Shown here: positions 17,694 through 25,483 of the stretch, piece after piece
Layout of the letters: the number at the start of each line of letters is the position of its first letter
How positions within the stretch are numbered: the first letter of the stretch is position 1
From: Streptomyces sp. ASQP_92
GTDB lineage: Bacteria > Actinomycetota > Actinomycetes > Streptomycetales > Streptomycetaceae
NCBI RefSeq assembly: GCF_025399895.1
Contig: NZ_JAODUA010000002.1
Coordinates: 1-64,000 of the forward strand
Direction of reading: 5' to 3'
DNA: 64,000 bases
Translations under genes and position numbers: made by a program
The notes under the pieces: model-generated
What the model saw: only the letters and a program-made list of their open reading frames with translations
The model's database searches: none
Told to the model about the DNA's origin: nothing

Positions 17694-19483
17694 GCGCGGT
17701 GCTGGGCCTGGCCCAGGGCCACGATCGCCTTCAGGATCACGGCCTGGATGTCGGCCGGGTCGTTGACCTGATACCCGGCGCCGCCGGCCGCCCGGGCGAT
17801 CTCCCGCACCTCGTCCTGGTCGGCCTGCGGGCCGACCGCGATGGCGATCAGGGCCACCGGCTTCGAGGGGTCGGCGAGCTTCTGCAGCTGGGTGACGAGG
17901 TCGGCGCGGGAGATGCTGCCCGGGTCCTCGTTGGCGCCGTCGGTGAGCAGCACGACCGCGTTGAACTTGCCGCTCGCGTACGTCGATGTCGCCTCCTGGT
18001 AGGCGGCCAGAGTCGTGTCGAACAGGCCGGTCGCGCCCTGCGGCACCGGCTGGAGTGCGGCGAACGCCGACGTCAGCCTGGACCGCTGGGTGTGGCCGCC
18101 GGCCGCCGGGCCGCCCAGGCGGGCGGTCGGCACCAGGCGGCGGTAGTCGCGCGAGCCGTCGAGCCGGGTGGCGAAGTCCCACAGACCGATCTCGTCCTCG
18201 GCGGTGAACTGCGACAGCGCCTGGAGCAGCGAGGCCTTGGTGACGTCCATCCGGGAGCGCCCGCCCGAGCCCGGGACCACGGCCGCCATCGATCCGGAGG
18301 CGTCCACCACCGTGGTCAGGCGAGCGCTCTGCACGGTGATCGTCCACATGCCGAGGGCGTCCTGGAGTTCCTGGTTCGAGGGCGGGTCGGCGGTGGCGCT
18401 CGCGTACGGCTGGGGTGCGCCGGCCCCGGCCGCCGCAGCGACCTGGGTGGCGTCGGACCGGCCCGGTGTGCGGAACCCCCGCCCGGCCAGGGCGTGTTGG
18501 GAGCCGGGATCGCCGAGCAGCGTCAGGAAGCGCATCGCCGCCCGGCTCTCGTCGGTGCTCATGCCCGCCTCGCGGACCATGGTGTACGGATAGTCGAGCT
18601 GCGGCGCGCCGTCCTTGGGGTAGAAGAGCCGCAGCCCCGAGCCGGAACTCCCGCCGCCGTGTGCGGCGTTGTAGGAGAAGGCCGCCTGCTCGGACAGGAC
18701 CACGGCCGCGCTGTGGCGCGAAGTGGCGCCGTCGGCAGGGGAGTTGTCGCGGGCCAGCGTGTCGACCACGTGGCCGTCGCTGTCGGCGACGCGCTGCGAG
18801 AGCACTTTGGCGAGAGCCGCGCCCTGGGTGGCGCCCTCGGCGCCCCGAGCCGCCGCGGACTTGCCGATGCAGCTCAGCGCGAGCAGGCCCGCCGCGCTGT
18901 GGGCGGGGTCCGCCGAGCCCAGGCCCAGCTTGTCGTCCTCGGCGGTGGCCAGGGCCAACTCGGCCCAGGTGTACGTCTTGTGCGGCCAGCCGAGCGACGT
19001 AGCCGCGCCGGGCAGCGCGCCGAGCGCGACGGGGGAGTCGGCGACATGGCCCGCGGTGACCACATTGGCCGAGCCGCTCGCGTCCTTGGCGCGCTCCACC
19101 CACATCGAGGCGTCCGGTATCCATACCGCGAAGTCGGGTCTGGAGCGGGAGGTGAAGGACGCGGCCACCTGATAGGAGTCGCGAGCGGTGACCCGGACGT
19201 CCATGCACGAGCCGTCCGAGGTGATCCGCTCCTTGCGGGCCCGGTCGGCGACGGCCTCGATCACGGGCGCCACATCGGGGGAGGCGACCAGGTCCAGACG
19301 GACGGCGGAGGACGCGCAGGAGCGGCCGAAGGAGAGCGCCCCGCGCTGTACGGCGATGGCGGCGCCCCCGGCCACGGCCAGGACGAGCGCGGTGGCGAGG
19401 GCGACGGTGCGCCGCCGGGCGGAGCCCCGGGCCGCCCCGGTGCTCCCGGTCGCGGCGTCGTCGGGCAAGCTGTGACGTCCCAT
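17690..19483 (-). CDS. Substrate-binding domain plus von Willebrand A domain membrane protein
   Basis: 597 residues. After a short basic cytoplasmic start there is one transmembrane segment (about 26-46, TVALATALVLAVAGGAAIAV), then a solute-binding-protein-like domain (about 60-370) and a C-terminal VWA domain (about 390-590). The metal-ion-dependent adhesion site is intact: VVDASGSM, and later a Thr and LLTDGANE. The protein should face outside. Known relatives are uncharacterised; binding of a ligand or protein partner is an inference. ATG 19483 has AAGGAGG upstream at a long spacing of about 12 nt. Confidence 0.85.
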   Translation of the reverse strand: MGRHSLPDDAATGSTGAARGSARRRTVALATALVLAVAGGAAIAVQRGALSFGRSCASSAVRLDLVASPDVAPVIEAVADRARKERITSDGSCMDVRVTARDSYQVAASFTSRSRPDFAVWIPDASMWVERAKDASGSANVVTAGHVADSPVALGALPGAATSLGWPHKTYTWAELALATAEDDKLGLGSADPAHSAAGLLALSCIGKSAAARGAEGATQGAALAKVLSQRVADSDGHVVDTLARDNSPADGATSRHSAAVVLSEQAAFSYNAAHGGGSSGSGLRLFYPKDGAPQLDYPYTMVREAGMSTDESRAAMRFLTLLGDPGSQHALAGRGFRTPGRSDATQVAAAAGAGAPQPYASATADPPSNQELQDALGMWTITVQSARLTTVVDASGSMAAVVPGSGGRSRMDVTKASLLQALSQFTAEDEIGLWDFATRLDGSRDYRRLVPTARLGGPAAGGHTQRSRLTSAFAALQPVPQGATGLFDTTLAAYQEATSTYASGKFNAVVLLTDGANEDPGSISRADLVTQLQKLADPSKPVALIAIAVGPQADQDEVREIARAAGGAGYQVNDPADIQAVILKAIVALGQAQHRA

Positions 19484-19647
19484 GGCGGTGGTGCCCCTCC
19501 TTGAATCCCGAACAAGGAAAAGGGAGACCCGCACCCTCGTAATGGCGCCCGTCCCCCGGCCTGTCGCGCGCGATCTTCGTGATGTCCTTCGAGACCCTAG
19601 CGGGGCGGCCGTGGGGAGGGAACGGGATTCGTCAACTGGAGGCAGGT

Positions 19648-20451
19648 GTGCAGGTGGAGGCCGAGCGCGTGGCTGATTCTCTTCCCGAAGCGGGTACTTC
19701 ACCGCGAATCCTGCGGTCCGAGACGGTGCTCGTCCTGGCGCTCTCGCTCGGTGCGAGCGGAGTGTCGGCGCTGATCAGCTTCGTGGGATCACTCACCAAG
19801 GAGGGCGGGCTCAAGCACCAGGCGGCGAACCTCAACGCTTCGCACGCTCCTGGACGGCCGTGGCTCGATCTCGCCTGGCAGCTCTTCGGCATCGCGACGG
19901 CCCTGGTGCCGGTCGCGCTCGTGGCACACCTGTTGTTCCGCGAGCGGGCCGACGGCCTGCGGACGCTCGGTCTGGACCGGAGGCGGCCCTGGTCGGACCT
20001 GGGGCGCGGGGTGCTGATCGCCGCCGGGATCGGCAGCGTGGGGCTCGCCTTCTATCTGGTGGCGCGGGCGGCGGGCGGCAACCTGACCGTGGTTCCCGAG
20101 TCGCTGCCGGGTGTGTGGTGGAAGTATCCGGTGCTGGTTCTCTCGGCGGTGCAGAACGCGGTGCTCGAAGAAGTGATCGTCGTCGGGTATCTGCTGCGCA
20201 GGCTCGGCCAGTTGGGGTGGACACCGATGGCCGCGCTGGTGGCGAGTTCCGTGCTGCGCGGCTCGTACCACCTCTACCAGGGCATCGGCGGCTTCGTCGG
20301 CAACATGGTGATGGGCGTGGTCTTCGTCCTGCTCTACCGCCGCTGGCAGCGGGTCGGGCCGCTCGTCGTGGCGCATGCGCTCCTCGACATCGGCGCGTTC
20401 GTCGGGTACGCGCTGCTCGCCGGGAAGGTGAGCTGGCTGCCGACGATGTGA
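19648..20451 (+). CDS. CPBP family intramembrane metalloprotease
   Basis: 267 residues with about six to eight hydrophobic segments. The protease motifs are present: LEEVIVVGYLLRR (glutamate pair and Arg), SYHLYQG (His) and AHALLD (His). Relatives include CAAX-processing enzymes and bacteriocin self-immunity proteins; the substrate here is unknown. GTG 19648 has GGAGG at 19638-19642; an upstream ATG at 19579 has no ribosome site. It is divergent from the VWA gene. Confidence 0.88.
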   Translation: MQVEAERVADSLPEAGTSPRILRSETVLVLALSLGASGVSALISFVGSLTKEGGLKHQAANLNASHAPGRPWLDLAWQLFGIATALVPVALVAHLLFRERADGLRTLGLDRRRPWSDLGRGVLIAAGIGSVGLAFYLVARAAGGNLTVVPESLPGVWWKYPVLVLSAVQNAVLEEVIVVGYLLRRLGQLGWTPMAALVASSVLRGSYHLYQGIGGFVGNMVMGVVFVLLYRRWQRVGPLVVAHALLDIGAFVGYALLAGKVSWLPTM

Positions 20452-20493
20452 GCGGCCGGGGGCGTGCAGGGTGAGCCGTCGAGTGGGCGTGAA

Positions 20494-20534
20494 CGGGTAA
20501 GGGGCGTATGGCTATCGCCTACGCCCCTTACCCG
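20494..20534. terminator. 15-bp bidirectional hairpin between convergent genes
   Basis: Perfect inverted repeat 20494-20508 with 20520-20534 around an 11-nt loop. It lies between the convergent CPBP and PhzF genes and can serve both. Confidence 0.8.
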
Positions 20535-20581
20535 TACGCGCCGTTCGACCGGGCGGTGCGGCCATGCGACGCGACCTGCCC

Positions 20582-21397
20582 TCAGGGGGTGGTCAGCAGC
20601 TCGCCGTCGATCACGGTCACGGCCCGGCCGATGAGCAGGGTGCGCTCACCACGCAGCTCGGTGCGGACGAACCCGGAGCGGGCCGAGGCCTGGAGGCCGG
20701 TGAGTTCGGTGCGGCCCAGGCGCGCCGACCAGAACGGGGCGAGGACGGTGTGGGCGCTGCCCGTCACCGGGTCCTCGTCGATGCCGACGTTGGGGAAGAA
20801 GCAGCGCGAGACGAAGTCGTAGCCGCGGGCCGGGTCGGCGGCCGGGGCCGTCGCGATGATGCCGCGCTCGGAGTGCCGGCCCAGTGCCCGGATGTCGGGC
20901 GCCAGGGAGCGTACGGCCGCTTCGTCGGGCAGCTCCACCAGGAGGTCGCCGATGTGGGCGGAGGTGCCGTGGGCCGAGACCACCGGGGCACCGAGTGCCT
21001 CGGCAAGAGCCGCCGGGACCGGCTCCTCCCGCAGGGCGGAGGTGGGGAAGTCCAGGGTGATCGTGCCGTCCTCGGCGGTGGTCGCCGTGAGGATGCCGCA
21101 GCGCGCGGCGAACCGTACCGTCCCGGTCGCCGCGCCCGTGGTGTGCAGCACGTGGGCGGTGGCCAGGGTGGCGTGGCCGCACATGTCGACCTCGGCGGCG
21201 GGTGTGAACCAGCGCAGCGCCCAGTCCGCCTCGCCGCCTGGCGGCAGGGGGTGGGCGAAGGCGGTCTCCGCGTGGTTGACCTCGCGGGCGACGTCCTGGA
21301 GCCAGGCGTCGGCAGGGAAGGCGTCGAGCAGCAGGACGCCGGTCGGGTTGCCGGCGAAGGGACGGTCGGTGAAGGCGTCGACGATTCGGATACGCAT
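20582..21397 (-). CDS. PhzF family isomerase-like protein
   Basis: 271 residues with the diaminopimelate-epimerase-like double fold. The N-terminal half carries FAGNPTGVLLL and the catalytic-type glutamate in VNHAETAF; AEVDMCGHATLATAH and EDPVTGSAH follow as expected of the family. No phenazine genes are nearby, so a general metabolic or unknown isomerase role is more likely than phenazine synthesis. It stands alone and is terminated by the shared hairpin at 20494-20534. Confidence 0.9.
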   Translation of the reverse strand: MRIRIVDAFTDRPFAGNPTGVLLLDAFPADAWLQDVAREVNHAETAFAHPLPPGGEADWALRWFTPAAEVDMCGHATLATAHVLHTTGAATGTVRFAARCGILTATTAEDGTITLDFPTSALREEPVPAALAEALGAPVVSAHGTSAHIGDLLVELPDEAAVRSLAPDIRALGRHSERGIIATAPAADPARGYDFVSRCFFPNVGIDEDPVTGSAHTVLAPFWSARLGRTELTGLQASARSGFVRTELRGERTLLIGRAVTVIDGELLTTP

Positions 21398-21589
21398 GGC
21401 GGCACCGTACGGGACGCGAAATCCCCGGGGCCAAGGCCAATGCGCGACCGCTGGACCGGTCGTGGGAGACGGCCGCCCCGGGGCGGCGGGCGCCTTTCCG
21501 CCGAGGCGGGCCGGGCAGCCACGTGCGCGGGACGGCGGAGTGGGCGCCTTCCCGCCGTCTGCTTGGTGTCGGTGTCGGTGTCGCGGAAT

Positions 21590-21838
21590 TCAGGCGGTCA
21601 GGGGGACGGGGTGCACCTCGTCGGCCCGGTGGCCGGCCCGTTCGTGGATGCGCTGTACGGCTTCGGCCGACGGCGCCTCGGAGAGGCAGTAGACGGTGCC
21701 CGACTTCGGGTCCGCCCAGGCCTTCTGGAAGTGGACGCCTTCCTCTTTCTCGATGGCGAGGTCCGCTTGGTGGGCCTGCATCAACTGGTCGGCGGTGATG
21801 CCCGTCATGCCGTGGTGGACGTCCATGAACTGGGACAT
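21590..21838 (-). CDS. SCO4226-like nickel-binding small protein (DUF4242)
   Basis: 82 residues: MSQFMDVHHGMTGITADQL, HFQKAWADPKSGTVYCLSEA and HERAGHRADEVHPV match the SCO4226/DUF4242 family, which has a ferredoxin-like fold and a reported nickel site. The His residues of MDVHHGM and HERAGH are conserved. ATG 21838 has AAGGGGG upstream. A longer open frame to 22048 lacks support. Confidence 0.88.
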   Translation of the reverse strand: MSQFMDVHHGMTGITADQLMQAHQADLAIEKEEGVHFQKAWADPKSGTVYCLSEAPSAEAVQRIHERAGHRADEVHPVPLTA

Positions 21839-22029
21839 GGCGTCGCACCCCCTTCCGGCGATCGCTGCCGGGGCGTTCAGAACCGCCAAGTCCGTTTGGC
21901 CGGTTCCAGCTCCGCTCCCTCCATCCTGCGCCCGAAGGGCGGCGCGGGCGAGCGAGGGCGGCGCGATGGCGCGCGGGTCGGCGGCCCGGCGGCGGACTTC
22001 CCCGAGAAGGCTTGCCAAGCGTAAGTCGC

Positions 22030-22065
22030 CGATATATCGTTGACGCATCGCGACAGATCAACGAT
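22030..22065. promoter_or_regulatory. Putative PadR operator
   Basis: A perfect 10-bp palindrome CGATATATCG (22030-22039) overlaps the left arm of an 8-bp inverted repeat, ATCGTTGA (22036-22043) and TCAACGAT (22058-22065), centred 30 bp before the padR start. AT-rich palindromes like this are typical PadR targets, so autoregulation is likely. Confidence 0.65.
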
Positions 22066-22080
22066 GGAAGGAAACGAACC

Positions 22081-22680
22081 ATGCGTTCACATGGATACGG
22101 ACAGCAGGGACCCGGCCATCGCGGTCGGGGCGACTTCGAGGGGCGGCGCGCCGCCTTCGGGCCCTTCGGTCCCGGCTTCGGCGGGGGCCCGTGGGGTGGT
22201 GGACCCGGCGGCCGTGGCGGCCGGGGTGGTCCCCGGGGCAGGGCGCGGCGCGGAGATGTCCGCGCGTCGATCCTGGCCCTCCTGAAGGACCGGTCGATGC
22301 ACGGCTACGAGATGATCCAGGAGATCGCCGAGCGCAGTGGCGGGGCTTGGAAGCCCAGCCCGGGCTCGGTCTACCCCACCCTCCAGCTGCTGGAGGACGA
22401 GGGCCTGATCACCAGCGAGAGCGAGGGCGGCAAGAAGCTGTTCACGCTCACCGACGCCGGGCGCACGGAAGCCGAATCGGGAGCCGACGCTCCCTGGGAG
22501 GAAGCCGGGCGCGGGGTCGACTGGGAGGCCATGCACGAGATCCGGCAGGCCGGTTCCGGTCTGATGGAGGCGTTCGGTCAGGTCTGGAAGACCGGCTCCG
22601 CCGAACAGCGCCGGAAGGCGATCGCCGTCATCAACGACGCCCGTAAGAAGCTCTACCTGATCCTCGCCGACGAGGGCTGA
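22081..22680 (+). CDS. PadR family transcriptional regulator
   Basis: 199 residues. The first 60 residues are a Gly/Arg/Phe-rich tail (RGRGDFEGRR, GFGGGPWGGGPGG), followed by the PadR winged helix (about 62-130: VRASILALLKDRSMHGYEMI, SPGSVYPTLQLLEDEGLI) and a C-terminal helical dimer domain. PadR proteins usually repress a transporter or stress gene and themselves. ATG 22081 has AAGGAAA upstream. No transporter follows; the target may be only itself or lie elsewhere. Confidence 0.92.
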   Translation: MRSHGYGQQGPGHRGRGDFEGRRAAFGPFGPGFGGGPWGGGPGGRGGRGGPRGRARRGDVRASILALLKDRSMHGYEMIQEIAERSGGAWKPSPGSVYPTLQLLEDEGLITSESEGGKKLFTLTDAGRTEAESGADAPWEEAGRGVDWEAMHEIRQAGSGLMEAFGQVWKTGSAEQRRKAIAVINDARKKLYLILADEG

Positions 22681-22690
22681 ACCTCATCGG

Positions 22691-22731
22691 GCGCCGAAGC
22701 CCCGCGGCCCATGGCCGCGGGGCTTCGGCGC
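22691..22731. terminator. 19-bp perfect hairpin between convergent genes
   Basis: Inverted repeat 22691-22709 with 22713-22731, loop of three bases. It sits between the padR stop (22680) and the stop of the convergent SRPBCC gene (22734) and can end both transcripts. Confidence 0.85.
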
Positions 22732-22733
22732 GT

Positions 22734-23162
22734 TCAGGCGCACAGACCCGCGAGCTTGCGCAGCGACTCGTTGAGGGCCGCCGTCGCCGAGTCCTTCAGC
22801 TTGCCCGCCATCAGCGAGACCGCGGCGCCCGTGAACTCGCCGTCGATGCGGACCGTGCTGGCCTCGCCCTCGGGAATGACCGTGTACCGGTTGGTGACGT
22901 TCACGCCCATCGGGCCCTTGCCCTTGACGCCGAAGACCCGGCCGGCCTCGAACTCGTCCACCGTCCAGGCCACTTCGGCGGGGAAGCCCATGAGCTTCAT
23001 GTTCTCCGCGTAGGTCGCGCCCAGCTCCAGCTTGTCCGGCCCGCCCGCGGGGAAGCTGGTGTGCGTGGCGTTCCACTCGCCGTACGAGGAGAAGTCGGTG
23101 AGCCGCGCCCACACCTTCTCTGCCGGAGCCTCGATACGTGCCTCCGCGCTGACCTCGGCCAT
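22734..23162 (-). CDS. SRPBCC (START-like) family protein
   Basis: 142 residues beginning MAEVSAEARIEAPAEKVWARLTD, the START/Bet v 1-like ligand-binding fold; FSSYGEWNATHTSFP and TVDEFEAGRVFGVKG follow. The ligand is unknown. AAGGAG lies 7-8 nt before ATG 23162. The divergent side faces the small hypothetical gene at 23246. Confidence 0.88.
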   Translation of the reverse strand: MAEVSAEARIEAPAEKVWARLTDFSSYGEWNATHTSFPAGGPDKLELGATYAENMKLMGFPAEVAWTVDEFEAGRVFGVKGKGPMGVNVTNRYTVIPEGEASTVRIDGEFTGAAVSLMAGKLKDSATAALNESLRKLAGLCA

Positions 23163-23245
23163 GCGACCACTCCTTCGTGGGACGGTGACGGGGACGTGCG
23201 CGGAACGTAGCCGCAGCGGGGCGAACATTCAATACTGATGAACCG

Positions 23246-23437
23246 TCAGATCCACTGGGTCTCCAGGGCCCAGATCTGGGCGGAGTCGAACAGGTCGCAG
23301 GCGCGCGGCCGCGCGGACTCGTCGTGGCAGTGGAACGCGGCCCAGAACAGATCGCCGGGCAGCGCGTCCGGCGGCGCGTACACCCGGTACACGTACTGCT
23401 GTCCGTCCTCGGCCAGGAGGGCGACCATCCAGCACAT
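23246..23437 (-). CDS. Small hypothetical protein
   Basis: 63 residues starting MCWMVALLAEDGQQYVYRVY and ending DSAQIWALETQWI. Not recognised. The compact aromatic-rich sequence and a GGGAG ribosome site just upstream of ATG 23437 support expression. In-frame starts further upstream (23476 and 23614) would add Pro/Arg-rich residues and lack a ribosome site. Confidence 0.6.
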   Translation of the reverse strand: MCWMVALLAEDGQQYVYRVYAPPDALPGDLFWAAFHCHDESARPRACDLFDSAQIWALETQWI

Positions 23438-23682
23438 CGGCGCTCCCTCGGCGGGCGGTGGGGACGGCTGTGTCATCCGGGAAGGACGAGCCCGCAGGCC
23501 AAAGCGGTTGCGCCGGGGGCGCGGGCGAGGACGGCGGGCGCCTTCGGGTTCCCCCCGGCGGGAGATTTCCGAGATCTCATCCGCAAGGAGGAGAAGCCGG
23601 TCATGCGTGCCCACCTTCTGCGGGAGGGCGAATGCTCCCGCACGGGGATGTTCCGCGAGCCGGCGCCTGGTGAGGTGGAGGG

Positions 23683-24234
23683 GTGCACAGTTCTCCCCCC
23701 GGAGCTCCCCGGACGACCGCCCCCGCAGACATCGACACCCGGCTCACCGCTGAGCTGAGCTCGGTGGTCGCGGGCGCCCGCAGGCGTGCGCTGCGCGACG
23801 GCGACCGTCAACTGGACACCGCGCACCTGCTGCACTCCCTGATGGAGAGCGACCCCGCGGTGCGCGCCGCCTTCGACGACGGCCCCCAGGTGGCGCGGGT
23901 GCTCGGGTATCTGGTGCAGCGCAGCATCGGGTACGGGCTGCGCTGGCAGGGGTCCGTCGAGGACTCGGGGGCCGTGCCCCTGGCGAGCCAGCCCGGCTGG
24001 TCGCCCAGCACGTTGGCGGCGGTCGAGTACGCGCTGGGTCTCGCCGACGGCCGCGGCGAACGGGTCACCGGACGGGACGTCCTGGCCGGTCTCGCCGCCG
24101 ACCGCGACTGCCGCGCCGTCCAGGTGCTCCGGCACGCGGGCGTCGACACGGCCACGCTGGCCGAACGGCTGGCAGAGCCCGGGAGCGGCACGCTGCGCGG
24201 CCTGGGCGAGCCCGCGTGGCCGTCCTCGGCGTAG
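23683..24234 (+). CDS. Clp N-terminal domain protein (orphan, no ATPase)
   Basis: 183 residues made of two Clp-N repeats: LTAELSSVVAGARRRALRDG, DTAHLLHSLMESD and a second copy with STLAAVEYALGLADGRG, TGRDVLAGLAAD. Clp-N domains bind substrates or adaptors of ClpC/ClpA ATPases. With no AAA domain, this protein could act as an adaptor or decoy; that is inference. GTG 23683 has GAGG at 23672-23675 with a 7-nt spacer. Confidence 0.85.
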   Translation: MHSSPPGAPRTTAPADIDTRLTAELSSVVAGARRRALRDGDRQLDTAHLLHSLMESDPAVRAAFDDGPQVARVLGYLVQRSIGYGLRWQGSVEDSGAVPLASQPGWSPSTLAAVEYALGLADGRGERVTGRDVLAGLAADRDCRAVQVLRHAGVDTATLAERLAEPGSGTLRGLGEPAWPSSA

Positions 24235-24339
24235 CTCGGCGGGTCCGGGCCCGGGCCCCCGCCCGGCCGTGCGCACGAGGCGCGTTCCGACAGGTGTTAC
24301 GCGGATGAAGGTGCTGACCGCGGCTGTCATGATGGGCCG

Positions 24340-25323
24340 ATGCACGCGTCTCGGGGAAGAAGCGTCGGCCTGGGACTCGCCCTGGCGTCGGCCTTCGCAT
24401 TCGGTGGTTCAGGAGTGGCGGCCAAGCCGCTGATCGAAGCGGGGCTCGACCCGCTGCACGTGGTGTGGCTGCGGGTGACCGGGGCCGCGCTCGTCATGCT
24501 GCCGGTGGCCTGGCGCCACCGCCGTCTCGTGCTGCGCAGGCCCGCGCTGCTCGCCGGGTTCGGACTGCTGGCCGTCGCCGGGGTCCAGGCCTGCTACTTC
24601 GCCTCGATCTCGCGCATACCCGTCGGCGTCGCCCTGCTCGTCGAGTACCTGGCGCCCGCGCTCGTCCTCGGCTGGGTCCGGTTCGTCCAGCGCAGGGCCG
24701 TGAGCCGAGCTGCCGCGGCCGGCGTGGTGCTCGCCGTCGCCGGGCTCGCCTGTGTCGTCGAGGTGTGGTCCGGGCTCAGCTTCGACGCCGTCGGACTGCT
24801 CCTCGCGCTCGGCGCGGCCTGCTGCCAGGTCGGCTACTTCGTCCTGTCCGACCAAGGCGGCGAAGGCGAGGACACGGCGGACCCGCTCGGTGTCATCGCC
24901 TACGGACTGCTCATCGGCTCGCTCGTCCTGACCGCCGTGGCCCGCCCCTGGACCATGCGGTGGCCGGTGCTCGCCGGCAGCGCCGACATGAACGGCTCCC
25001 AGGTGCCCGCCGCGCTGCTGCTCTGCTGGATCGTGCTGATCGCGACCGTCATCGCCTATGTCACCGGGGTCGTCTCGGTGCGCAGGCTCTCGCCCCAGGT
25101 GGCCGGTGTGGTCGCCTGCCTGGAGGCGGTGCTCGCCACCGTGTTCGCCTGGATCCTGCTCGGTGAGCATCTCTCCGCGCCGCAGATCGTCGGCGGTGCG
25201 GTCGTCCTGACCGGCGCCTTCATCGCGCAGTCCGCGGCGCCGAAGGCGCCCTCGGGACCGCTCGTTTCCGGCGGGTCCGTGCCCGCCGAAGGGGAGTTGT
25301 CGGCCGGGCACTCCGCCGCCTAG
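24340..25323 (+). CDS. EamA/DMT family transporter (first of tandem pair)
   Basis: 327 residues, about ten transmembrane helices in two EamA repeats (GLGLALASAFAFGGSGVAA at the start; RRLSPQVAGVVACLEAVLAT in the second half). The family exports amino acids, nucleotides or other metabolites; substrate unknown. ATG 24340. A second EamA gene follows after 160 nt. The TAG stop is also the first three bases of a TAGGGT box of the promoter serving that second gene. Confidence 0.9.
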   Translation: MHASRGRSVGLGLALASAFAFGGSGVAAKPLIEAGLDPLHVVWLRVTGAALVMLPVAWRHRRLVLRRPALLAGFGLLAVAGVQACYFASISRIPVGVALLVEYLAPALVLGWVRFVQRRAVSRAAAAGVVLAVAGLACVVEVWSGLSFDAVGLLLALGAACCQVGYFVLSDQGGEGEDTADPLGVIAYGLLIGSLVLTAVARPWTMRWPVLAGSADMNGSQVPAALLLCWIVLIATVIAYVTGVVSVRRLSPQVAGVVACLEAVLATVFAWILLGEHLSAPQIVGGAVVLTGAFIAQSAAPKAPSGPLVSGGSVPAEGELSAGHSAA

Positions 25324-25326
25324 GGT
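25297..25326 (+). promoter_or_regulatory. Promoter overlapping the stop codon of the first EamA gene
   Basis: TTGTCG at 25297-25302, 18 nt, TAGGGT at 25321-25326. This is a good vegetative promoter. The predicted start of transcription is on or one base before ATG 25334, so the leader peptide would be read from a leaderless message. Confidence 0.7.
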
Positions 25327-25333
25327 GGCGATC

Positions 25334-25369
25334 ATGCATTCGACCGTACTGCCGCCTCCCGCCGCGTAA
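25334..25369 (+). CDS. Possible 11-residue leader peptide
   Basis: ATG CAT TCG ... GCG TAA encodes MHSTVLPPPAA, positioned 8 nt after a TAGGGT box and 115 nt before the second EamA gene. The three consecutive Pro codons before AA-stop are the kind of sequence that stalls ribosomes. Downstream, CTCGGG/CCCGAG (25400-25405 with 25411-25416) and CGGGCAG/CTGCCCG (25402-25408 with 25427-25433) are mutually exclusive hairpins. Translation is inferred from promoter geometry only. Confidence 0.4.
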   Translation: MHSTVLPPPAA

Positions 25370-25483
25370 AGCGGGCGGCCACTGAGGACGAGGAACCGGC
25401 TCGGGCAGTCCCCGAGCGGCTCGCCGCTGCCCGCGTACTCCACGCCAGCGACCAGCCACCACCTTCCTCTTCGGAGTACGTAC

